From Flavobacteriales bacterium (lineage in GTDB: Bacteria > Bacteroidota > Bacteroidia > Flavobacteriales_D > Parvicellaceae), in the NCBI GenBank assembly GCA_018401455.1, contig JAGYKU010000015.1:1-50875 (forward strand): a DNA stretch of 50,875 bases, given 5' to 3'. A program made the position numbers and the translations under genes. The stretch's first letter is position 1. Each line of letters starts with the position of its first letter. Below, one piece after another: positions 44,091 to 50,875 of this stretch. The notes below the pieces were generated by a model. That model was not told the DNA's origin. It was given only the letters and a program-made list of their open reading frames with translations, and did not search any database.

Positions 44091-47000
44091 TTAATGAGTT
44101 TCTGTATCCCAAATATGTTGAGTTATAATTCCTCCGTTTTTGAAATAATTGGTTGTCCAACGAGTAGTAACTTTTTTGTATTCGTCTGCTTTATTTCCAT
44201 TAACAACAATTCTTAAGATAGTAACTTCAATTACTTCTCCCATATTATTTTTTCTTTGATACATCTCTTCTGTTATTCCTTCCGGATATTGTTTGGCCAA
44301 TGGATCAACATTTTCATCAGAAAACATAGTTGCTTTTTGATTTTTGATTTCATCATATTCTAAAGACTTATCATAACCTACTCCACTTAAGGATTCTGCT
44401 TTTTTACCATCTTCATTTAACAAATTTTCTTTGTATTGATCTAAGTCATCGATATTTTGCTCACGCATTTTATCTTTCTCGTTCATTAATTTACTCTGTA
44501 ATTCTTTTACATTTTCTTTGTTTTCATGATTTGCTAGTGTCTTTTCTGTAAAAGATTCAACTTTATTGCTATTGTTATTTAAATAACTTTCTTGATAAAT
44601 TTCCATTGCTGAAACATTCTCTTGTCTTGGTTTGTCAGCATCTAAATTAGTTTTGTCAATTCTAAGTTGCATCTCAGTATTATTCTCATTGAGTTTATCT
44701 GTTTTGTCTGTAAAAGTTTGTACTCGATCTTCTAGTAAGTTTTCTTGTTTGAATTTATAGGTATCTACTGCTGCAACTGTTTCTTCTCTTCTTCTAAAAT
44801 CACCATCTTCGCTAAATTGTTCAAATTTTGCTATCATATCCACTCTTGACTCATAATCATTATAAGTACTTGAAGTAGTTCGTTCTACCAAACTATTGTT
44901 TAACTCTAACTGCTTCCCTTTATAGGTTTCAACCTCTGGAATGTTATCCAACCTTTGATTGTCCCATGTTTTTTCAAGTTCGGATCTATCTGACACTAAT
45001 TTTGTTAAATCAGAATGTCCTGTTTCAGTTCTTGATAGTTGTGTTTCTTTTTCTAAATCTTCAAATGAAAGTTTATCTACTTTTCTTTGTTCTATGATTG
45101 CATCATTTCCCTCAAGATAAGATAACTTAGCATCTTTAAACCATTGATCAGCCTCTAGTTCGGATACGCCCATCACTCTTTCTCCACGATAGTTAGGATC
45201 AACTAAAGCCAACTCTTCCTTTTTATTCTTAGCGGATTCTTCTTGCTTTCTTTTATTAAGAATATCGTTAATCTCTTCAATTTTCTTTTTTGGATAATTT
45301 GCTTCCGGTTTCATCCCAGATGCCTTTTGGAAAGTCGAAAGCGCTTTAAGATAATCTTCCTCTCCAAATAGCTTGTTTCCTTCTTTTACTAGATTATTAA
45401 ACTCATCTACTTTACCTGCATTAGCTCTAGCCGCTTGTATCTTTTTTAACTGTTCAGGCGGATAAGGATCAGAAGGCTTTAAATCTATTGCTCTTTTATA
45501 CAAACCTTCTGCTTTATCTAAATTATCAGCATTAAACAATTCATCCGCTTTATCAATTATTTTTTGATACGCTGTATCTTCAGATTTTGCTCTAAGTAAT
45601 TTTAAAAAATCATTCAAAGCATCTACTTGAGATTGTGGGTAGGTTTCATCAGATTTTATTTTGTTTGCAGCATTGTATAATTCTTTGGCTTCATTAACTA
45701 AATCTTCACTTTCTGCTGATTTTGCCTCATCTCTTTTAGCGTCCGCTTTGGCGATGGCTGCATTGTATTTTTGCATCAATGCATTGTTATTATCTAAGTC
45801 TGCTAAAATTTTATTAATTTCATCAATTCTAGCTTGAGGTTCTTTTTCATTGGGCAAAATTGCTTTAGCAGATTGATAGGTTGCAATCGCTTCTTTGTAA
45901 GATTTATTCTCTTTTTGAGATTTCCCTTTTTGCATAAGTGCGTCATAAGCAGCTTGTTTTTTTGCTAACTCTTCTGCTTCTTTGTCTTTGTTGTTTGCTT
46001 CTTGTAATTTTTTGTCTATAAGAGCAATTTGTTCATTTGGTCTTGGTCTATCAAAAATACTCTTTGCTTTTAAATAATCTGCTTTAGCGTTTTCCCACTC
46101 TCCTTTTTCAAATTTATTATCAGCACTAGCAAGGAAACTGTTATATTCCGTTTCTTTTGCTTTCAATTGAGTTACCTCTTCAATTCTTTGATCTAAAATA
46201 GGCTCTCCTTTAAATATACCTTTTGCTTTATTGTATAGACCAATCGCTTTATCATATTCTCCGGCTTCAGTTATTTCCTTACCTTTTTCTAAATACTTTT
46301 GAAGTTGAGCTTGCTGTTCTACCAAAGTCTGTTCATCCATCAATTTTTTAAGTTCATCTATCTTTTTTTGAGGAAGCGGATCTGAAGGTTTTTTAGCATT
46401 AGCTTGAACATAAAAATCTTTTGCCTTTTCCCAATCTTTAGTATCTCTTGCTGCGTCTCCATCAGCAATTAATTTGTTGAACTCTGCATCCAATTGAGCT
46501 TGAGCGCTATTTGCACTTTGCTGTTCTTCGTGTGATTTCTTAGCCGCTTTGGCAGCTGTAATCTTTTCGTTAGCTTTAGGATTATCAACTTCTAAGGCCA
46601 ATGCGCTATTGTATTCGGAAATGGCAGCATCAAAATCTTTGCTACTCAATTTTCCGTCACCAGCAGTGATGAACGCATCAAATTTTGCTTTCTTCTCCGC
46701 AGCAGCTTGAGCAGCAGCCTCAGCACCCATTGCATCTTCGTGTGCTTTCTTAGCCGCTTTGGCAGCAGTAATCTTTTCGTTAGCTTTAGGATTATCAACT
46801 TCTAAGGCTAATGCGCTATTGTATTCAGCAATGGCAGCATCAAAATCTTTGCTACCTACTTTTCCATCACCAGCAGTGATGAACGCATCGAATTTTGCTT
46901 TTTTCTCCGCAGCAGCTTGTGCTTCGGCATCTGCTTTTGCAGCATCCTCAGCGGCTTTTTTAGCATCTTCAGCAGATTTGATTTTTGCATTGGCTTTATC

Positions 47001-48554
47001 ATTATCCACTCCTAATGCCAATGCACTTTTGAATTCATTAATAGCAGCATCAAAATCTTTGCTACCTACTTTTCCGTCACCAGCAGTGATGAATGCATCG
47101 AATTTTGCTTTCTTCTCCGCAGCAGCTTGCGCTTCTGCCTCTGCTTTTGCAGCATCCTCAGCGGCTTTTTTAGCATCTTCCGCAGATTTGATTTTGGCAT
47201 TGGCTTTATCATTGTCAACTCCTAACGCCAATGCACTTTTGAATTCATTGATGGCAGCATCAAAATCTTTGCTACCTATTTTTCCATCACCAGAAGCAAT
47301 GAATGCATCGAATTTTGCTTTCTTTTCTTTTAAAGCATTTTCAGCCGCTTCTTTTTTGGCTTTTAAATCTTTAGCTTTTGCCAATTCAGTTTCTACACTT
47401 GCATCATTTTTTATTTTTAATGCCTCTTCAAACTTAGCAATGGAATTATCATATTCTTCAGAAAGCATAGATTTATTTCCAGCGTTAACCAACTCTGCAA
47501 ATTTCTTTTCATTTTCTAATTGATCTTTGATGATTTTATCAATTTCGATAACCTTTGCAGGCGGTTCTTTTTCAGAAGGCTTTATTGTTCCAGCTTCTTG
47601 ATACAAAGATTTTGCATAGCCATAATCTTTATCATCTAAGGCTTTTTTAGCCTCTGCAATTTTATCGTTATATTTTTTATCTAATTCAGCGGTTGCATTT
47701 GCTGCTTTTTGAGTTTCTGCATCTTTAATTTTAGCGTCAATTGTTTTATCATTTGGCAAAAGCGCTTTGGCTGCTTGATATTTCGCAATTGCTTGATCAA
47801 AATTCTTAGCACTTAATGCTTGATCTCCAGCAGTTACAGTATTATCAAAGTTTTTCTTTGTCTCAATTTTAACTTTAGTATCTGCAACTTTTGAAGTAAC
47901 ATTAGCATCACCTGCTTTAATTTTTAGAGCTTCTTCATATTTTGTAAGTGCCATTCCAAAATCACCCGAAGCAATGGCATTATCACCTTCGGTAACTAAC
48001 TTATTAAAATTTTCTTCTTCTTGGTTTGCTTTTGCTTCCAAGTCTTTAAAGAATTTTTCGTATTGTGATTTTTGCTTGCTGCTAAATTTAGAATCAATAG
48101 CTAAACCTCCAATTGCGGGGTCGATGGCCATTTTTCCAATTTGAAATCCATTGGTTACTGCTGAATAGTCAACATCCGGCTTTTTTTCGTCTAGGTCAAA
48201 CGGAATATCAAGTTGTGTAACAGGATTAGCATCTTCTTCATAATAACCTGTTTTTGTGTCAATTAAAATTTCTTTGGAAACATACCCATCTCTTACAATT
48301 GTAAGTGTATATATATGTCCCATTGGAGCTTTCATTTCTGGATATCTTCCATTAGAAGCAGAAGTAACTGATGCTACCGTACTTCCATTTTTTTTCAATG
48401 TAATCGTAGCGCCATCTAATTTTTTTCCAGCAGAAGTTGCAACTTTTCCAAAAACAACTATTTGAGGCGAATCTTGACTGTAATTGACGTTTGTCAAAAA
48501 CAATAAAGCCCCTAGAAATAGGATTAAAAATGATATTTTCTTTTGTAGATGCAT
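44091..48554 (-). CDS. giant secreted TPR-repeat protein with N-terminal carboxypeptidase-like domain
   Basis: 1487 residues. A signal peptide (MHLQKKISFLILFLGALLFLTN) is followed by a carboxypeptidase regulatory-like beta domain (~30-105: VFGKVATSAGKKLDGATITLKKNGS, YTLTIVRDGYVSKEILID). From ~185 to ~1130 there are about fifteen TPR-like helical units, with signatures such as GDxAxxxKDFDxAIxxYxxA and KPSExxPxxKIxEI. Four of them are nearly identical 70-residue copies. Residues ~1196-1420 contain another repeat of ~55 residues, four copies. The last 67 residues form a compact conserved-looking tail (YPEGITEEMYQRKNNMGEV, YFKNGGIITQHIWDTE). Lysine- and alanine-rich, probably a long periplasmic solenoid. 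It shares its TPR type with the protein at 2452-7338. Function unknown. Confidence 0.85.
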   Translation of the reverse strand: MHLQKKISFLILFLGALLFLTNVNYSQDSPQIVVFGKVATSAGKKLDGATITLKKNGSTVASVTSASNGRYPEMKAPMGHIYTLTIVRDGYVSKEILIDTKTGYYEEDANPVTQLDIPFDLDEKKPDVDYSAVTNGFQIGKMAIDPAIGGLAIDSKFSSKQKSQYEKFFKDLEAKANQEEENFNKLVTEGDNAIASGDFGMALTKYEEALKIKAGDANVTSKVADTKVKIETKKNFDNTVTAGDQALSAKNFDQAIAKYQAAKALLPNDKTIDAKIKDAETQKAANATAELDKKYNDKIAEAKKALDDKDYGYAKSLYQEAGTIKPSEKEPPAKVIEIDKIIKDQLENEKKFAELVNAGNKSMLSEEYDNSIAKFEEALKIKNDASVETELAKAKDLKAKKEAAENALKEKKAKFDAFIASGDGKIGSKDFDAAINEFKSALALGVDNDKANAKIKSAEDAKKAAEDAAKAEAEAQAAAEKKAKFDAFITAGDGKVGSKDFDAAINEFKSALALGVDNDKANAKIKSAEDAKKAAEDAAKADAEAQAAAEKKAKFDAFITAGDGKVGSKDFDAAIAEYNSALALEVDNPKANEKITAAKAAKKAHEDAMGAEAAAQAAAEKKAKFDAFITAGDGKLSSKDFDAAISEYNSALALEVDNPKANEKITAAKAAKKSHEEQQSANSAQAQLDAEFNKLIADGDAARDTKDWEKAKDFYVQANAKKPSDPLPQKKIDELKKLMDEQTLVEQQAQLQKYLEKGKEITEAGEYDKAIGLYNKAKGIFKGEPILDQRIEEVTQLKAKETEYNSFLASADNKFEKGEWENAKADYLKAKSIFDRPRPNEQIALIDKKLQEANNKDKEAEELAKKQAAYDALMQKGKSQKENKSYKEAIATYQSAKAILPNEKEPQARIDEINKILADLDNNNALMQKYNAAIAKADAKRDEAKSAESEDLVNEAKELYNAANKIKSDETYPQSQVDALNDFLKLLRAKSEDTAYQKIIDKADELFNADNLDKAEGLYKRAIDLKPSDPYPPEQLKKIQAARANAGKVDEFNNLVKEGNKLFGEEDYLKALSTFQKASGMKPEANYPKKKIEEINDILNKRKQEESAKNKKEELALVDPNYRGERVMGVSELEADQWFKDAKLSYLEGNDAIIEQRKVDKLSFEDLEKETQLSRTETGHSDLTKLVSDRSELEKTWDNQRLDNIPEVETYKGKQLELNNSLVERTTSSTYNDYESRVDMIAKFEQFSEDGDFRRREETVAAVDTYKFKQENLLEDRVQTFTDKTDKLNENNTEMQLRIDKTNLDADKPRQENVSAMEIYQESYLNNNSNKVESFTEKTLANHENKENVKELQSKLMNEKDKMREQNIDDLDQYKENLLNEDGKKAESLSGVGYDKSLEYDEIKNQKATMFSDENVDPLAKQYPEGITEEMYQRKNNMGEVIEVTILRIVVNGNKADEYKKVTTRWTTNYFKNGGIITQHIWDTETH
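46480..47330 (-). repeat. 210-bp tandem repeat, four copies, within the TPR gene
   Basis: The string aattttgctt, followed by a near-identical sequence in the first three, starts at 46681, 46891, 47101 and 47311, an exact 210-bp (70-codon) period. Copies 2 and 3 in reading order (about 46900-47320) are the most alike at DNA level. The unit encodes KKAKFDAFITAGDGKVGSKD, then an Ala/Lys/Glu-rich helix. The codon period keeps the frame open for any copy number. Confidence 0.88.
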
Positions 48555-48752
48555 AATTTTGAACTTACAAATATCGTAATATTTAGTTGTATATATAAAA
48601 TTCTTTCAATTTTTGTGGTTATCAAAAAAATTAATCTTTAAAAAACCCTACAAATTCTATTATACATGCTTTAATCAAAAAGTTCAATCAATTAAAAAAA
48701 ATGTTAAATTGGCACTTTAATTCATCCTTAGGATATAATAGATATTATACAA

Positions 48753-49874
48753 ATGAAACATAGTTATTGGGAAAATGAGCAATGGTTTAAGGACATAAAT
48801 TTTGCAATTATCGGAAGTGGAATAGTTGGAATAAATTGCGCATTGAGATTGAGAGAAAAACACCCCAAAGCCAAAATTGTAATTTTCGAAAAAGGCTATA
48901 TTCCTTCTGGGGCAAGCACCAAAAACGCTGGATTTGCCTGTTTTGGTAGTCCTTCGGAAATCTTAAACGACTTCAACAGTACGAGTGAAGATGAAGTTTT
49001 GAGTTAATTCAAAAAAGAATTAAAGGCCTTGAAAAACTAAAGAAAACTTGTGGCGTTGATGTTATAGATTATCAACAACTTGGAAGTTATGAAGTTTTTA
49101 CAAACTCTGAACAAAAATCTTTTGAAAATGTGCAAAACTTACCCAAACTCAATCAATTTTTAAAACCAATATTTAACGAAGATTGTTATAGTTTGAAAAA
49201 TGATAAGATAAAAGACTTTGGATTTAGAAAATTGAAAATATGATTTTTAATAAGTTTGAAGGACAGATAGATACAGGCAAAATGATGACCAAACTTATAA
49301 GTCTTGTTATGAAAAAACATTCAAATCATAAATGGTTTTGGTAATGACGAAATTTATAGATAATCAATCGTTTTGTGAATTACATACCAAAGAAAAATGC
49401 TATTATAAAAGTATTGGTATTTATTGCAAACAATGGATTTGCCAAAGAAATTTTATCTGATTTAGATGTTTTCGCCTAGAGCACAAGTCCTTATTACAAA
49501 ACCAATAGATAATTTAAAATTAAAAGGTACTTTCATATGAATGAAGGGTATTATTATTTCAGAAATATAGGTGACAGAATTTTATTAGGTGGCAGGAAGA
49601 AATTTAGATTTTGACAATGAAACTACTACAAAATTAGAGGTAATAAATATAATTCAAGAGAAATTGAATGAAATATTACATCAAAATATTGCCTCATGTT
49701 GAAAATAACATTGTGGACTATTCTTGGGCAGGAATTATGGGTGTAGGAAAAATCAAAAAACCTATAATTAAAAAGGTTTCAAACCATATTTACTGCGCAG
49801 TGAGAATGGGTGGAATGGGGGTTGCACTTGGTTCAAGTACAGGGGTAGAAATGGCTGATTTGTATCATGCATGA
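48753..49874 (+). pseudogene. FAD-dependent (D-amino-acid-oxidase type) oxidoreductase, multiply frameshifted
   Basis: The first frame (48753-49007) has the dinucleotide-binding motif FAIIGSGIVGINCALRLREK and the DAO-type segment IPSGASTKNAGFACFGSPSE. Later pieces in other frames continue the fold: IKGLEKLKKTCGVDVIDYQQLGSYEVF, GQIDTGKMM, PRAQVLITKPID, HMNEGYYYFRNIGDRILLGG, and at the end DYSWAGIMGVGKIKKP and VRMGGMGVALGSSTG. At least five small indels, mostly at homopolymers, and stops break it. The original protein was of the glycine oxidase/DAO family of about 370 residues. It is a pseudogene, since the neighbouring 4.4-kb gene shows no such errors. Confidence 0.88.
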
Positions 49875-49928
49875 TTTTATTTGAACAAAAATAATATAAC
49901 AATTATTTCATATTTGCTTTTAATTACT

Positions 49929-49936
49929 TATTTTTG
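49929..49936 (+). promoter_or_regulatory. -7 promoter box of the lamin-tail gene
   Basis: TATTTTTG matches TAnnTTTG, 25 nt upstream of the ATG at 49962. A TTTG lies only 12 nt upstream of it, too close for a usual -33 element. Confidence 0.4.
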
Positions 49937-49961
49937 AAGGCGATTACCTAATTTTTATTTT

Positions 49962-50875
49962 ATGAAATACATTTTATTATTATTCATATTCACTATCTCT
50001 GTTGGACATAGCCAAATTGTGATTAATGAATACAGTGCTGCAAATGTAACACAACATCCTGATGCTTTCGGAGAATTTGAAGATTGGGTTGAATTGTACA
50101 ATTTATCTCCAAATCCCATAGATATTTCTGGTTGGTTTATGTCTGACAAAGCAAATAATATTGGAAAATTCCAAATCCAATCTGGTGTAGTGCCAGGCAA
50201 TGGAACTTTGATGGTATATTGTAGTGGAAGAGCAGAAACTTTTCCTTCAGGAATTCATACTAATTTTAAGTTAACTCAAACACAACCAGAAAAATTTATT
50301 CTTGCAGATAATGGAGGTATTGTTGTTGATAGTTTGACATTGATTCCTTGTCAGAGAAATCATTCTAGAGGAAGAACTTCCAATGGAGCTGGAACTTGGA
50401 GTTTATTTACTACCCCAACACCAAATGCATCGAACAATAATCCACAAAACGAATATGCATCTAGACCTGTTATGTCTGTTTCAGCTGGAAATATAAATGC
50501 AGGTACAGCAATAACATTGACTGCTGCTGGAGGAGAAGACATTAGATTCACTTTAGACGGAAGTACTCCTTCAATTACTTCTACACTTTACAACACACCG
50601 GTGGTCATTAACGCAACTACTGTTTTGAGAGCTAGAAGTTTTTCGGCAACTCCCAACACACCTCCAAGTTTTGTAGAAACGAATACTTATTTTGTTGGTG
50701 TTTCACATACTGTTCCTATTTTTTCAATTTGTGGAGATGATATTTCAGACTTTATTAATGACATTCATCCTAATGCTTTTACATCTAATTTTGATGGAGC
50801 AATTGAAATGTTTTCTGCCTCTGGTATTTTGATAGACGAAGGAGAAGGGTTTTATAATAAGCACGGTAATGACAG
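49962..50875 (+). CDS. secreted lamin-tail / chitobiase-C-terminal-domain protein (CotH-type surface protein), 3' end outside window
   Basis: 304 codons open to the window edge. A signal peptide (MKYILLLFIFTISVGHSQ) precedes a lamin tail domain (~20-135: IVINEYSAANVT, EFEDWVELYNLSPNPIDISGWFMSD, SGVVPGNGTLMVYCSGR). A chitobiase/beta-hexosaminidase C-terminal-like domain follows (~165-230: GTAITLTAAGGEDIRFTLDGSTPSITSTLYNTPV). The part to the edge (VPIFSICGDDISDFINDIH) begins what in related proteins is a CotH-like or other C-terminal region. A T9SS tail would be expected beyond the edge. Likely surface exposed. Confidence 0.88.
   Translation, partial: MKYILLLFIFTISVGHSQIVINEYSAANVTQHPDAFGEFEDWVELYNLSPNPIDISGWFMSDKANNIGKFQIQSGVVPGNGTLMVYCSGRAETFPSGIHTNFKLTQTQPEKFILADNGGIVVDSLTLIPCQRNHSRGRTSNGAGTWSLFTTPTPNASNNNPQNEYASRPVMSVSAGNINAGTAITLTAAGGEDIRFTLDGSTPSITSTLYNTPVVINATTVLRARSFSATPNTPPSFVETNTYFVGVSHTVPIFSICGDDISDFINDIHPNAFTSNFDGAIEMFSASGILIDEGEGFYNKHGND

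Noticed and set aside
46759-47523. Long plus-strand open frame (254 codons) over the TPR gene
   Set aside because: It is antisense to the 210-bp repeats, is made almost only of Ala, Ser, Phe and Leu, and owes its length to the codon bias of the repeats. The opposite frame is clearly coding.

Overview
The window is AT-rich chromosomal DNA from a member of the Bacteroidota, most likely Flavobacteriales (Crocinitomicaceae or a close relative). The signs are a fused lpxC-fabZ gene, promoters of the Bacteroidota type (TAnnTTTG box), type IX secretion (T9SS) C-terminal sorting domains, a SiaA/SiaB/SiaC signalling set, a flavobacterial cysteine-free AccD and a two-motif DnaJ zinc finger. I see no rRNA, tRNA, CRISPR array, phage, transposase or recognisable defence island.

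Layout. 1-2.4 kb: a minus-strand operon (DUF4286, sufE, paaD-like, secreted propeller protein) linked to Fe-S assembly. 2.4-7.4 kb: one 1628-residue secreted protein with a barrel-like N-terminus, ten Ig-like repeats and two TPRs. 7.5-14.1 kb: an apparent minus-strand operon, siaA-siaB-siaC-lpxD-lpxC/fabZ-lpxA, joining a phosphatase/kinase partner switch to lipid A synthesis. 14.6-17.6 kb: gpmI, a truncated second gpmI copy and a sensor histidine kinase. 17.7-23.6 kb: a universal stress protein, then a sulfur cluster (metallo-beta-lactamase/rhodanese, TauE/SafE exporter, frameshifted YeeE, OprD-like porin, intact YeeE). Two transcription units of this cluster carry matching FNR-like palindromes. 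23.7-25.1 kb: a DUF1573-like/VWA gene split by one frameshift. 25.6-33.5 kb: plus-strand genes for a membrane protein, an RNA methyltransferase, a second SpoIIE-type phosphatase, a DUF819 transporter-like protein, a DUF1573/OmpA-like protein and an unknown secreted protein. 33.5-37.8 kb: a cobalamin-riboswitch-controlled minus operon (DUF4465 surface protein, second T9SS surface protein, BtuB-like TonB-dependent receptor). 37.9-39.7 kb: grpE-dnaJ. 39.7-43.2 kb: histidine-decarboxylase-like pseudogene, accD, class I aldolase. 43.6-50.9 kb: a GNAT acetyltransferase, a 1487-residue TPR protein with a 210-bp tandem repeat, a decayed FAD oxidoreductase, and the start of a lamin-tail surface protein.

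How it fits together. Much of the window serves the cell envelope: lipid A synthesis, surface receptors, large periplasmic or outer-membrane TPR proteins, and T9SS cargo. Gene decay is visible at several places. Two genes are clearly dead (decarboxylase, FAD oxidoreductase), one is a truncated duplicate (gpmI), and two have isolated homopolymer frameshifts (yeeE, VWA gene) that could be real or sequencing errors. I found no clear-cut new system. The most testable new signals are the paired operators of the sulfur cluster and the Sia-lipid A operon.
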